Shown: piece by piece, positions 11,201 through 23,842 of the stretch
How positions within the stretch are numbered: position 1 is the stretch's first letter
How the letters are laid out: each line of letters begins with the position of its first letter
NCBI GenBank assembly: GCA_000149265.1
Contig: CH002693.1
Coordinates: forward strand, 188,226 to 252,225
Origin: Ciona savignyi
Taxonomy: Eukaryota > Chordata > Ascidiacea > Phlebobranchia > Cionidae
Direction: 5' to 3'
Length of the DNA stretch: 64,000 bases
The notes under the pieces: model-generated
The model's input: only the letters and a program-made list of their open reading frames with translations
The model's database searches: none
What the model was told of the DNA's origin: nothing
Position numbers and translations under genes: made by a program

Positions 11201-12402
11201 AGTCACTTACCAAGAAACAACCCTCAATCTATCAACTAGTTTCGTAACTGAACCATTCGGCTAAAAAGCGACGCGCTAACCAACAAAGCTATAACGACGG
11301 TGACAGACATGTTTTTATATCACAGAGTGGCAGCATAGGAATGTCTACACTTCACGGCTTCATGGCTTTCTTTGCATTTGCCGAACTTATCGTTGCCATC
11401 ACCCATTCTGTGTATTGCTGCAAGTACAAGAGCCTCACACGCACGGTATACATTATATGAAAATAGAAAAAGGTTTTTTTATGTGAAATGGAAAATGACT
11501 TTCAATCTGTTACATAGAGTTGTCATAATTTATGATTAATTAATTACCTTGCAAAAAGACACAACCGTGAACTCCACCAAAGATTTAAAAGCACTCATCT
11601 GATGGCCTTTATAGAGTGCATCACCTTATTTATTTTAAAAGCAGGGGGCAGTGTACACAACCACATACCAACAACCGATGACCCAACAAATGCCAGTTAC
11701 AAGCATTGGCCAACATGGAGGTACAGTGTTGCAATCCCATTATCGTATTTGTATTTTCTGTCCAATTCTTACTATACCCCGTTCCAAACTGGTTCATGCT
11801 AATATCACATGGGAATGTTTTAAAATGACAAATCTGAAATTTTTTGCTATTTCCATGGCATCTGGAAACACATAGACGGGTGAAATTAAATTGTGTTAAA
11901 TAAATGACGTGTATTTCCAACGATAAATCAAGTGTTACGATTCGAAAGCACATTTAGCTGTATACCGGAATGTTATTAAGTTGTTCCACTTTCAGGAATG
12001 CCAATGACCACGACTTACCCTGCAGTTTTATCAGTTCCCTACCAATACCCGACACCGATCTATGCTAACCACCAAGCCAACATGGTAACTATGATAAGTT
12101 GGTACATACTGGGTTTAGACATTTTATCCAAAAAAATTTATTAAAAAATTGACATTTTTAATCATTTTACTTAAATCTCAAAACTTTTAGATGAATCCAC
12201 CAAATGCAGCCAGTGCTTCGATGACGTCACCGACCTCAACTGCTGCACCTGCCTTAGTGACATCATCTGATATGACGTCACCACCACCACCTCAATATAC
12301 TGAGGTAGGGAATATGATTTTAACATGTAACAAGCAAATTCGATTTTACTGAACAATCATTTTTTACCGCAGGCCGATGGGATGGACAACAAATTGATTT
12401 GA
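8237..12402 (+). CDS. MS4A/CD20-like four-pass membrane protein, paralog B
   Basis: Nine exons, all with GT-AG borders and consistent phases, give 329 residues: 8237-8332, 9338-9463, 10185-10241, 10462-10743, 11326-11445, 11645-11720, 11996-12084, 12191-12304 and 12373-12402 (TGA). The start is MATFVNSAPIAVSS, conserved in the paralogs. Membrane segments: 1 ILQILLGSLSIITWSYALAF; 2 AGIWCGIFFLVAGILAAVSS; 3 GMVMSIFAAIFAATMLGIEV; 4 MSTLHGFMAFFAFAELIVAI. The loop between 3 and 4 is about 65 residues with about 15 tyrosines and three conserved cysteines. The cytosolic tail ends SPPPPPQYTE, a PPxY motif of the kind bound by WW domains, as in NEDD4-type ligases. MS4A relatives are plasma-membrane or endomembrane proteins; the role here is unknown. 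Best paralog is C, in inverted orientation. This is the most intact reference copy in the window. Confidence 0.85.
8660..8948 (-). repeat. tRNA-derived SINE, gene B intron 1
   Basis: Well-preserved full-length copy. The 3' end (gtttatccccgtgaatgg) is at low coordinates and the tRNA-like head (gcgccgcactaaaccaccag) at high coordinates. Confidence 0.85.
10045..10163 (+). repeat. SINE 3' half, gene B intron 2
   Basis: It runs from 'agctccggtaacccgacg' to a tail of three 'atcct' repeats. The sequence just upstream (gacagacagtggcaacat) is also next to the SINE in gene C intron 2, so this insertion predates the B/C split. Confidence 0.8.
10975..11305 (-). repeat. Degraded SINE, gene B intron 4
   Basis: Antisense copy with a 'gataggatatcc' end and a head ending 'aaaaagcgacgcgctaacca'. 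The same degraded copy sits in gene C intron 4 at 18150-18485. Confidence 0.7.
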
Positions 12403-12507
12403 ACCGCATTCTACCAAAGCATTTCCGGACAAAACGATATTAAAACTTGTATATACTTTCCTATGCTTACTTTATATTAGCACTTTGTGTATTTTACTCT
12501 ATGATTT

Positions 12508-12513
12508 ATTAAA
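12508..12513 (+). terminator. Polyadenylation signal ATTAAA of gene B
   Basis: Common variant hexamer 105 bp after the stop codon, in a 3' UTR that matches the region after the gene C stop. Confidence 0.55.
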
Positions 12514-14094
12514 GTTTGCGATCTACATAAGAGTCCCACTATTGTTTTTGACCTAACGTGGATCCTCGTCTTATTTCGTCAAACGCTTTAACGTTTTTGT
12601 TTTTGACTTGTCCATTCAAATTGTTTTAAGGAATAGTTAAATCGGGACAATAATTTCAGATATGGGTAACAACTTCACCTAATATTTTATTAATTGGTAA
12701 GTAATTTTTTGGTATTTTTCCAAAATTTTGTAGGCAAATTTTTAATAAAACGTTTTACAAGGGCTGCTTGTCCGTAGATTGTCAAGTAACTTAGCAGATA
12801 CAGTGTGGATGCAGTTAAATGGGTTCTACTAAAACTGCAGGAACGTCATAATCATATTCAACACCCTTTGACCCAACGAGAGGCTCGAGCTAACCTGTCA
12901 GTTGAAAACGCGTTTTCACATTCACGGGGTTAAAATATAAATATTATGTAAAATCTTGCATTGTATATAATATATCGGTAACATGTATTGCCGATGTACA
13001 TATGTATAACAAAGTTCGAATATCATCTTGTTTCCTGTTTGCGTGTATTTAAATATATGTGAATTTCAGGAAATAATTTTTGGTTATGGAATACTCTAAA
13101 ACAAATTTATCTTTATAAAAATAGGTAAAATAAAATATCAATCTTTATCAAGATTGGTATCTTTATCAAATGTTTTAAGAGATCATAGTCTGGTTTTAAC
13201 CAAACAAACTTAGACGGGGGAACTATCTAACACAATCACATTTGAATTAAAACAAGCAATTTTTGGGGTCTCTTTTTAGTCCTCGTTTACATTGCAATTG
13301 CGACCAAGAGGATTGTTTTGTGGATTAGAACCATAGAATTATTCTTTAAAGTAAAATCCAAACTTTAATTCTTCAAATTTAAAATGTTTACAGAAAAATT
13401 TGTCTTTGACCAAAGTTTTGCTCCGGATTGAAACGAAATTAGATAAACCTACCAATGATACAATTTGTCATTTAAAAATTCTGGCTGGTTGTTATTTAGC
13501 GTGGCAATAAACTTTAAACAAAAACCTAACGTCTCAGCAATCGATTAAAGGTTGAAAAATTCAACATTGAACTGATACAAGGGTCTCAGTTATAAGGTTA
13601 TCTGTTAATAGGCCTATATAAAAGGGTTAAAGTTGAAACGTTAAAAAGTCTCAGTTAAAGGAGTCTTAATTTAAATGTCCATAGTTGAAAATCACATATT
13701 TAAAAAGCTTAAAGGAGCCAGGGAAAAGATTCTAGTTTTCAGTCGTTATGTAACATTTCAAGTTTGTATCACTTTAAATGCTTCTAATGACGTAAAGCAA
13801 TTTTCGAGTTACACCTTCCAAACTACTGTTAAACATATAATTAAATTATGTTCAATGAAACGCTAAATATGTAAATTAATAAGTTAATGTTTCAATAAAA
13901 TAATTGTACTTATATTTTACTGTTGACTCCTATTTATTTAATTTGGTGTGGGCAAAACGTTTTTAATGACTAGGATAATAGCAAATCTAATGGTCCACCG
14001 CCAAAATTTGATTTAATATACCAATCATTTACCGAAATTTATACTTTTTGAGACATTCCTTCCTTTGTAGTAAAATCCTTGCTTATTTTCGAGC

Positions 14095-14200
14095 TTAGTT
14101 TCGAACCTATTAAGATTTCGTCACCAAGACCGTTTTTATTTAGAACTCCGTATATCTATCGGTCGAGTTAACCATTCGCCCACACGACCGTACGGGTTCA
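14095..14200 (-). repeat. Second tRNA-like repeat family, copy 1
   Basis: On the minus strand it has a box A-like 'gggcgaatggttaactcgac' and, about 60 bp later, a box B-like 'ggttcgaaactaag', joined by 'aaaacggtcttggtgacg'. Similar segments are at 26990-27083, 47420-47505 and 47550-47625. The box spacing and divergence argue for a SINE head, not a functional tRNA. Confidence 0.6.
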
Positions 14201-15693
14201 GGCGATGTTCGCTTAGCGAATTCTTAATAGACACAACTCTCTGACTAGCAGGTAGACATTCATTCTCGACATTTGGAATCCTACCAACTCACGAAACTCT
14301 TATTTTATTAAATCGACCTGACTATATATGTAAATTTTCAATTACCGTGTGGAGCCAGGGGTTTCAGCAATCTAGGTTGGCCGGTACCAGGTCCCAGGAT
14401 CCGCTGCCTTCTATGCCTAGTACATAAATCTTCGCTCCGACTCTATATCTACCCATATGGCTAAACTAAACAGACAAACCGGAAAACTGTACTCGTATTC
14501 TTTATTAAGTTGTATCTCTATGTATCTGTATGTATGGAATCGCACAACGCTTTATAAAGCAAAATATGACGTAGATGGAAAACAACTGCTTTGGGTGTAA
14601 ATGACGTCATAAGGTGATAAATGTCAATGACGTCATAAGGTGACGACAGAACGAACACAGTTGGCATCGATTAAATGAAATAAATGCAGTTTTTGAAAAT
14701 ATAATGTCAAAATTGCTACAACCGTGTGAAAATTTCCCTTGCCATTTTCCAATCAAGGGAAAAATTAACGAAACCAATTTAGTTTAAATTTAGCGTAAGG
14801 GTTGTTACCATTGAGTCGCCAGGTTTTGCAAAGTAGTAACTCTGTATAACTGCGTGTCACAACCGGCTAGCTTCTACAAACTTATGATTTGGAAAGGCGT
14901 TCTCAATTATACACATCTGCTTGCCAAAATGCCGTATAAATAGAAATTTATTAACAAAAATTTACACCGAACAAGATGTCTACGATCGGAGATGGGAAGA
15001 TTGAACTTAGCAACAAATCCGATTTGCAAATATGTATAGATGATAGGTAAAATCGACTTTAAAACAAAGACGTCAATAAAAACATTTTGTAATGTATCCA
15101 AATACTTCCATTTAGACTGTTGGTATGAAATGAAATGATAAAATGTCATAATAAGCGTACTTAAAGATTAAGCAAAATATAAAGCATTAGTGAGTTTGGT
15201 TTAAAATGTGCAACCCTTAATTAACACAAATTACTGTTATAACAAAATTGTAAAACAAGGAAAAACAGCAATAAAATTTAATACTTACATTAAGACTTGT
15301 TGACTTAAAATATACTTGTTGGCTTGAAATAGACTGATAAATGCAAATAAGACATAGGCTTAATCAATGATTAAGCAAATAAAAATAGCCAATATACTGC
15401 ATGACCCGAATGGGTATAATAAAAAGAAATAACTTATAATCAATTTATTGTTTTAACCAAACTATAAAGTTCATTGATATGTGTAACTTTATGGGTGGAG
15501 TAACGGGTTGCTATAATTTATAAATGACGCCTTTCATTAAATAAACAGCCAGTTTATGTCCTCTGGTTGTAATTGGCGGTACAGTTGATACGATACGGTG
15601 ATTGATATGGTAGGGTTGGGGAGATACGGAACGGTAGTTGATACGATACGATTTTCTGCGGTATATAAAACAACCAATTCATTAAACTTACGA

Positions 15694-15999
15694 ATAGGAT
15701 AGGATAGGATATTCATGTTTATCCCCGTGAATGGGAAAACCAAGGGGGTTATCAGTTATCACACGGGCAATCGTCAGACCACCTCGCGCCCATCGTCGGG
15801 TTACCGGAGTTATTGCAGTGTGTTGTATATGATTCACACGTTCCTTCAATTTGGTAGAACCCATGAATCCGCTGGGTTTAGGCAATGTCCGTAAAGTGCC
15901 TTGCCCAAGGACACAACCGACTAGCTAACGAACAGTTTCGCACCTGCAACCTTTCGATTGAAAGGCGACGCCCTTAACCGTTAGACCAACTGGCCGAAT
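15694..15999 (-). repeat. tRNA-derived SINE, full-length
   Basis: One of the cleanest copies. It has a 'taggataggatattcatg' tail, then the canonical body and a head with 'tttcgattgaaaggcgacgc'. On the minus strand the head shows box A-like 'ggtctaacggttaagggcg' and a decayed box B. Confidence 0.9.
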
Positions 16000-16455
16000 C
16001 TTAATATAAATCATAAACATCACACAATCACCAAACTTTGGCTTTAAACGGTACAGAAAATACGGTATCGGAAGAAAAATGGTACACTGTAGTCTCTACG
16101 GTTACTAATTCGTAAAGGAAGAAAGTTCTGACATGCGGTCTAATATAGGCGATTTCAACATAAACTCCCATTATTACGTATTTGGGTTATGACGCAATTT
16201 ATGATTTACCATAGACATCAAAAAATATATACGCAAATGAATAAATAATGGGTCGAGATATCTTACACCAACTTTGCGTGATTTAAAAAGGGGCTCCTAC
16301 GTTAAGTCATATTAAATGCTGTGACGCTTATATAGATCGTAAACTTCAATAAATCATAGGGTAAAATACACAAAGTGCTAATATAAAGTAAGCATAGGGA
16401 AGTATATACAAGCTTTAATATCGTTTTGTCCGGAACTGCTTATGGAGAATGCGGT

Positions 16456-19400
16456 TCAAAGCAATTTTTCGTCCATTCTATTGTCCTGCAATGAAAAAAA
16501 TGATTGTTCAGTAGAATTCGCTTGTTACATGTTAAAATCACATTTCCTACCTCAGTATATTGAGTTGGTGCTGGTGACGTCATATCAGATGATGTCACTA
16601 AGGGAGGTGCAGCAGTGGAGGTCGGTGACGTCATCGAAGCACTGGTTGCATTTGTTGGATTCATCTGAAAGTTTTGAGACTTACGTAATAAGAATACAAA
16701 TGTCAATTTTTTAATAATTTTTTAAATAAAATGTCTAAACCCAGTATGTACCAACTAATCATAGTTACCATGTTGGCTTGGTGGTTAGCATAGATCGGTG
16801 TCGGGTATTGGTAGGGAACTGATAAAACTGCAGGGTAAGTCGTGGTCATTGGCATTCCTGGAAATGGAACAACGTAATAGCATTTCGGCATACAGCTAAA
16901 TGTTCTTTTAATTAGTATAACATTCGATTTATCGCAGGATATACACATCATATATTTAATAAAAATGAAATTCAGTTAGTTTGCGGATTTGTCATTTAAA
17001 AAAAAAATACCTGTGGAACCTCCTTGTTGACCAATGCTTGTTACTGGCATTTGTTGGGTCATCGGTTGTTGGTATGTGGTTGTGTACACTGCCCCCTGCT
17101 TTGAATATAAACATCGTAATGCACTAAATAACGGCCATCAGAAAAATGTTTTTAAATCTTTGGTGGATTTTACGGTTGTGCCTTTTTTCGTTTTTTACTT
17201 AAGATGGCGTATAACCAATTATACCACTATGTGCGGGCGGATGTTACGAGTGGTAGCCTCCATGAGACATAGTGTTTAAATAAGTATTTTGCTGAGTCAC
17301 AATTAGATAACCGCCATTTCTATGCGCGGTTGCTAAGAGCATGGCCTAAGCTTCGTGCCAGTGTTTCTCTTGAAGCTGTGTAGTTTTAGTGAACCAGAGG
17401 TGTTAAATGTGCATTTTTCTCTGTTTTGTTGTGTAAAAATGCCGATGAAGGGGTATAAGCTTAAAATTTTTAAGTAAAGGTTTGGAGGGTTTTGAGTTTA
17501 GGTTGCAGATCCAAGCATCCCCTTTGTGAGGACAGTTTGCATTGGAGAAATAGGGAGAATAATTGGTTGAACGCCTCCTAAATCATGAATTACGAAAACT
17601 CTATTTAATATGATGATGGTCATTTTCAATTCCATATTGATATACCAGAATAGACAAGGTATACGCACGGCGAACAACGTATAATCGATCGTATTGACCA
17701 TTTAATAACCGAAGGTTTTCTTTGGCAAAATGAACAAAACTAAAATAAGGGGGAAAAGTGAAGATATAAAGATAAGGAAGATTTCTCTATTAAAATGAAC
17801 TTTATAACATTACGGTAAGTGTAAGTTGTAAGGGCTCGGTGTAAAGGAAGCGTTAGTTCCAGTGTGAAAATAGTGTTTGGGGCAGAGTTCAAATTAGTTT
17901 TCTTTGTTTAAGTGAGCAGTTTTCCCCCTTCCCCCTTTCTTCGTTCACTCATTTTAAAGTTGCCATTGGGAAATGTAAATATAACTGTTTATACTTCCAT
18001 ATAATGTATACCGTGTGTGGAAATCTTTTGTACTTGCAGCAATACACCGTATGAACGATAGCAATGATAAGTTCGGCAAATGCAAAGAAAGCCATGAAGC
18101 CGTGAAGTGTAGACATCCCTGTGCTGCCACTCTGTAATGGAAAACATGTCTGTCAACGTCGTTATAGCTTTGTTGGTTAGTGCGTCGCTTTTCAGTCGAA
18201 TGGTTCAGTTACGAAACTAGTTAATATATTGTGGGTTGCTTTATTGGAAAGTTACTTAGAGGATATTGGCTGAATGCATTGGAAGAAATGTTTAAATCGT
18301 ATATACAAGACAGTGTAATAGAATCGTAATATTACAGTGGACGCGAGTTATTTTTAGAATTGCCAATATGAGAGCGTCCCATTTCTTTAGGTAATCTAAC
18401 TAATATCACTGTGATTACTCGCCTTGTGTCTTTTTTATTTACAGGAAGAAACGTAAATATCCTGTTCTATTCTATCCTATCCTACCGTTGGTACAGCTTA
18501 GTGCTATTAAGTTGGAAAGCGAGTTTCTACAGCACTACATTATTTATTTATCATGAATTTTATTTTAACTAGTTTTCAGAATACATTAAATCAATAAATA
18601 TTGTAATATACCCGCTTTGATATCAGTATTTAATTAATACAATCACTGTAGTTAGCTTGTAATCATAAACAAAGATAAATTAGACAGATATACGATACTT
18701 ACACTAATGCGTGGGGAGTTATTGTAGCACGGTATGTACTTTGAAGGAATGTAGACGCCAGAAATGTATCGTGATGGTCGGTAAGTTCCAGATCCAAATG
18801 AAGACGAGCTGTAGCAACTTGAAACGTAGGTGTCGGGTTTATAATACGACGGTTGGTAGTAACTTCTACAGTAATTATAGTAGCTGTATCCATATGCTGA
18901 GTAGGGTACCAACACAGCCCCTGTAACCTCTATCCCGAGCATCGTAGCTGCGAATATGGCAGAAAAAATCGACATCACCATTCCAGCGGCGATCTAGAAG
19001 TGGCGGGAAATATTAAAATTGGCTATTTCTGTTTATGTTATATTTTGTGTTCTAGCTACGTAATGCGAAGAATAGTAATGTTCTAGTATTAGTAATGTAG
19101 TATGTAAATTAGTAATGCGAAGAAATAACACTGTTTTATCATGGAAATAATTTTAAATGAGTAGGTACTTGTCCACACTAATCAACATACTTGACAATAC
19201 TTATCAAAGCATTGACAAAAACACTCACTTTGCAATTGTTTGGTTCCACGGATGAAACTGCTGCCAAGATTCCCGCCACTAAGAACTAAAAAGTCAAAAG
19301 TTTGATTTCTTTATTTTTGGATAGGATATAGGATATTTATGTTTATCCCCGTGAATGGAAAATTTAAAGAGGTTAACACACGGGCAATCGTCAGATCACC

Positions 19401-21076
19401 TCGCGCCCGTCGTCGGGTTACCGGAGCTATTGCAGTGTGTTGTATAATTGAGACATTCCTTCATTTTTGGTAGAACCTATCAAGCCGCTGGGTTTAGGCA
19501 ATTTAGGTTTCGATATATTTCATGAAAGAGGAACTGTGAACTGAAGATGTTTTACTAATAATCAAACACAGCGATCACGATGTTGCCACTGTCTGTCATG
19601 GTTTAACCGAACAGTGGTACACATATACCTTTAATACAACAACCACCTTATTCAAGCCTTGACGTGATTAAGCGACTGACTGTGTCTTACCAAATCCCAT
19701 ATATAACATGACAGGAAAATATAAGGAAAATGTTACAGAAAAATACCACTTGCTTTTCATTTAGTACTAATCGGCAAAAAAACGTACTTCCAAACCTTAT
19801 TTAAATAATCAGTAAATCACCCTTTTTTGTTACAGGGATTATTTGTTATTCGCGCAATTTTGTTTATTTATATTATTATACTTTTTTTTCCTGTGACATT
19901 TTTTCGTTGTGACCTTATTGGGTGACATTTTCCAGATTTTAGTTTATTGAAACTTACATACCCTCTATGGTATGTTGTTCTTTTAAGTTGCTAATAATTT
20001 TTAGAATAGTAGTGTTGGGTCACAATTAATGCTATAATTCTTTTAAAAAAATATTAAGAACATAATTCATACTTACAAATATTCCACACCAGATACCAGC
20101 AGAAATGTATGCGAATGCGTCATAATAATATCCGGTAACAGCAAACGCTAACGCGTAACTCCATGTGAAAATAGATAGAGATCCCAGTAAAATTTGGAGT
20201 ATCTGAAAATGTTATACTTTGCAATAAAAACAATTATTGGTGTATAGATGGATGGATCAGAAGCCAAACAAACTTGAACAAACAGTCGCGTTGTTTTATT
20301 GTGTGTGTGTTTTGTGTTGCTGCTACATTATATTATTCATTAGAATTTGAAGCCAATCGGTAATTATAAACGTATCGTGCTGTTGCTATTTGCTATTGTT
20401 TGAAAGGAAACGCTAGCTGGTAAGTTGTGTATGGGATTAGTCGTTCGCTAATGGCGAAACCGAAACTGTGGCAATATACTGATTAAATCTATCGTGTCAC
20501 AATAGCTCTGCTAAACGAATCTCACGATTTGTTTGTGTATTTCGTTTCGTTAGCTTGTCTAGCTCTGCTACACTAATCTCACGATTACTCGTCTATTATG
20601 TTGGTAAACCTAGGGAAAGGAGTTGAATGTACATGTAATTTCCTTTCATCGCACTACAAATGCCATGATAACAAACGTAGTTGTCAAATTACGATCCTGT
20701 CGCAGCTTATCAAAGCTTCTGCGGTGGGTTTTGTTGGGATAAAACTTCAGATAGATTTATTTGAATGTACAGGTTTAGGAAGAAGTAATCCGGCCTGTTT
20801 TGGGCACTGCACATGGGGTTTAACGTGCCGTAATTAAAGTTTGACACACATAAACAATACGCACGATCATATATATGCTTTATGGCGAATTTTTTTTATA
20901 AAAATATAATACATAAAAGCCTGGATCTTTCAATTGTGTTTGTAGGTATTGAACTTCTAGCAATAAGAAGGTAAACCTACCCCAAGTGTTTGGAAGGTTT
21001 TTGGGTAAGTCTTGCCTTGATTGTGAACAGTTGAGCTTGACACGGTCATTGGTGCAGAATTAACAAAAGTCGCCAT
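16456..21076 (-). CDS. MS4A/CD20-like four-pass membrane protein, paralog C
   Basis: Nine exons on the minus strand give 335 residues. In coding order: 20981-21076, 20077-20202, 19229-19285, 18703-18993, 18012-18131, 17011-17095, 16769-16857, 16551-16664 and 16456-16485. The start is MATFVNSAPMTVSSS. Segment 1 is ILQILLGSLSIFTWSYALAF, followed by TGYYYDAFAYISAGIWCGIF; then FLVAGILAAVSS, GMVMSIFSAIFAATMLGIEV and MSTLHGFMAFFAFAELIIAI. The loop contains YYQPSYYKPDTYVSSC and SKYIPCYN. The tail is the odd part: where B has PPPPQY, C has PAPTQYTE, so the PPxY motif is lost. Exon 8 keeps two in-frame TGACGTCA octamers (16575-16582 and 16626-16633). It converges on B and is B's nearest relative, sharing intron SINEs, so it is a product of inverted duplication. 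Confidence 0.85.
18150..18485 (+). repeat. Degraded SINE, gene C intron 4
   Basis: The head 'ggttagtgcgtcgcttttca' is at low coordinates and an 'attctatcctatcctacc' tail ends it. It is antisense to gene C and is the counterpart of the copy in gene B intron 4. Confidence 0.75.
19318..19505 (-). repeat. Truncated SINE, gene C intron 2
   Basis: It has the 3' part and middle of the family and stops at 'gggtttaggcaattt' without the head. The adjoining sequence matches the flank of the SINE in gene B intron 2, so the two are likely the same ancestral insertion. Confidence 0.8.
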
Positions 21077-21116
21077 TGATGGAAGAGTTTGCTAAAACTA
21101 AATTAATATATTTAGT

Positions 21117-21415
21117 AGGATAGGGATAGGCTATTCATGTTTATCCACGCGAATGGGTTAACGCAGGGAGCGTTATCAAACGGGCACTCGTCAGATCACA
21201 TCGCGACCATCGTCAAGTTACCTGAGCCATTGCAGTAAGTTGTGCAAGATTGAAGCGTTTCTTCAGTTTAAAAGAACCCATAATTCCACTGAGTTCAGGC
21301 AATGTCCGTTAAGTGCTTTGCCCAAGAACACAACCGACTAGCATACAAACCAATTTCAACCTTGCATCACTTTGGTTGAAAGTGGTCTAACTAACCCAGC
21401 AGACTAATCAATCAT
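21117..21415 (-). repeat. tRNA-derived SINE just upstream of gene C
   Basis: Full-length antisense-type copy (gtttatccacgcgaatgg to the decayed head), beginning 41 bp before the gene C start codon. It would lie in the 5' leader or proximal promoter. Confidence 0.8.
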
Positions 21416-22000
21416 CAAATACTTGAAATTATTTGATGGTGACTAATTATCAAAAACCATAGCAAAACTGAACTAGTTTAATACACAGTACAAAGCACGT
21501 GTATGTAAACACCACCTGTTAAATCGCTTTAACCGTTCCTAGTTAAACCGTTACACCTGTTCTTAGATGAGTCGAGTAAAAAACTAGTATAAATCATTTA
21601 ACAATTAATAAATCTGACCAACATTGAATTAGAACGTATACAATTTGTCTATGCTTTATAACTACAGCAGTTTTATATGTCGCATTGACTATCTTTATGA
21701 ATATTACGTTGGACAGGCGACACGAGCTAGGTATAAAGCCTGCAATTCACTTGATAGTTTCTGCTTTTAATTTCAACTTAGCCACTTTCTGTCGTACTGG
21801 GTGTGTAGGGTCAGAATTTTACTTAAAGTAACTTCAATTTAGTGAATTCAAATGGTCATGCCAAGTACTATCGAAAATAACATCTAACAGATCCGGCACA
21901 TCCCCGTGTTTAACAGACAAGATGACTCGTCACGACAATTGACGCTTAACACTAAAACTGGTTCTTTTATTTAATGGCTGTGCTTTTCCGAACTAATCAA

Positions 22001-22070
22001 GCTTACATAGGAAATTATACGTCAGAATACGTGCGTATACTATTTCCTTGAAATTCACATAGGTCCGGCG
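22001..22070 (-). promoter_or_regulatory. Conserved upstream module with TGACGTA core, gene C side
   Basis: On the plus strand it reads 'cttacataggaaattatac' and continues 'gtcagaatacgtgcgtatac'. It is the reverse complement of the modules at 6872 and 7838, and lies about 0.93-1.0 kb before the gene C start codon. Confidence 0.4.
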
Positions 22071-22784
22071 TACAAATAAAGAAATGATATAATACATAAC
22101 CTATATACATAAATATTTATGCATGTTTATAGAAAAATAATAGCATAATTAAACCTTTAATACTTATATATCCAAATGAATTTTAAAAATTAAAAATAAT
22201 TTTAAACCTTGGTAACTCATATCTTATTCAATGTATCTGACACCTATAATGATCGTTAACATAGTTTTTCAACTTAATCTCCCACAGTTATTAAAACGTG
22301 CAGATGTGAAACGTCTCGCACGTAAACTTCTCGCACCTCGTAAAATACCCTATATATGTTCTGTAAATTTGAATAGTATGAAATAACCTACCTCAGCCTA
22401 AGTAACTTGCGCCAGACTATATAATTCGCATTTAGAATAAGTAACCTGCATCACAAGTATTTGAAGACGTAAAATACAGTTATACTGAACAAGGAATCAG
22501 ATATTGAATTTAAGAAAAGATTAAGCAACGAAGAAATATTGGCCACTATAATAATTAGTAGACGTTCTGTGGAGAGTGAACCTATAGACTTTCCGCTGCG
22601 CAGCTCGCGAGAGACCGCCTACCGAACCAAGCTCAGCCAACGCCCCGGTCAGTAAACTAAAAACAGAAAGCGTGAGCCCACAGATCTAAACTAAGAAAGA
22701 ACTTTTGATAAACAGGTTAATAAAGCTTTGCTATAATTAGCTACCTAAAGTGAATGATTTGTATTCATTGTGCAGTCGCCCATC

Positions 22785-22930
22785 ATTTTATCAAGTACTG
22801 GCAACGTCTGGTTAGTCTTAGTGACTTTCAAAAGGACACAACCGACTAGCTAATGACCAGTTTCGAAACTACAACCCTTCGGGTAAAAGGCAAGGCATTA
22901 ACCCACCAAGCTAATATGTCGGAGACTCTA
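22785..22930 (-). repeat. SINE head fragment
   Basis: Head segment (acacaaccgactagctaatg to cattaacccaccaagctaat) without the 3' part, in the intergenic region between C and D. Confidence 0.7.
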
Positions 22931-23321
22931 AACTTCGAGTCCAGTCCGACCATTTTTGAAGTTTGGATTGGCAAAAGCGTTTTTCAATTACCGGTAATGA
23001 ACTACTTCGCTTGTCAAATTACAATGTATACATAAAATTATTAATGTACATTTAGCGAAACATACACTTTCACAATTAAAATCTTGAACTTATACAGGTA
23101 GTAGTTGATCGGTTATAAAGCAAAACCTTCAATCTAAATGTCGTAAGATGTAACGAAAAACTTTCATTGGATATGTACGATTGGTTTGAAAAAATATGCT
23201 TAAAGGCACATACAGCATAACACATAAATGTGCAGTGGAAGCAACTATAAAAAATTTATAAGTAAGTTAGTAAAAACACCCCCCGAATAGCACAATACAT
23301 TCTTGTATCAATTTAGTAATA

Positions 23322-23842
23322 CAGTGGAACCCCGCTTACCTGACCACCTATGGGACCGTCATCAAGCGGTCGCGTTAGCGGGGTGGTCATGTTAGCGAAT
23401 TTTGCTTTAAAGCAAGTTGTCGTCATATGCAGCCAAAACGTTTGCCTTTTTACTAAATTTTTACAAAATGCCATTATTTTTTGCAAAAAGATTTTAAACA
23501 ACTACTAGTTCTGAAATTTATCTTATAAAATTCAGTTCTGTTTGCCACACTTTTTTTGTGTGTTCGTACGCGCTCATATAATGTTTTTTTTATCACAAAA
23601 GAAATTTAAACTTTTTATTTTGTTGACAAAAGCACATTATTGGGCACGTGTGGTCGCTTTAGCGGAGTTAAATTTGAAGTTTTGGACCAAAAATAGCGGT
23701 CCTGGTCTGAAATCCGGGGTGGTCGCGTTATTGATACAGTATGCAATGCATTACCATAGTAAATTATTTGGGACCGCACTGAAGTGGTCCTGATAATGAG
23801 GTGGTAGTGTTATCGAGGTGGTCGTCAAGCGGGGTTCCACTG
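23322..23842. mobile_element. Pogo/Tigger-like MITE, 521 bp
   Basis: Ends are CAGTGGAACCCCGCTTACC and the inverse AAGCGGGGTTCCACTG, flanked by TA on both sides (23320-23321 and 23843-23844). CAGTGGAACC termini with a TA target duplication are typical of the pogo/Tigger branch of Tc1/mariner. An internal 'ggtcgcgttagcgg' motif repeats near both ends. No transposase coding was found. Confidence 0.8.

Larger units (their letters stand above)
12515..16455. other. Intergenic region between the tails of genes B and C
   Basis: No gene is supported. It holds a decayed SINE trace near 12830-12950, a tRNA-like repeat at 14095-14200, two directly repeated 'tgacgtcataaggtga' sites near 14602-14645, and a full SINE at 15694-15999. 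It lies at the centre of the mirror arrangement of genes A-B and C-D. Confidence 0.7.

Noticed and set aside
14095..14200. Possible functional tRNA gene
   Set aside because: Box A and B-like motifs are present, but spacing is too long, no cloverleaf can be folded by eye, and similar diverged copies occur elsewhere.
23542..23793. Small plus-strand open frame
   Set aside because: Lies inside the pogo/Tigger-like MITE and shows no transposase motif.
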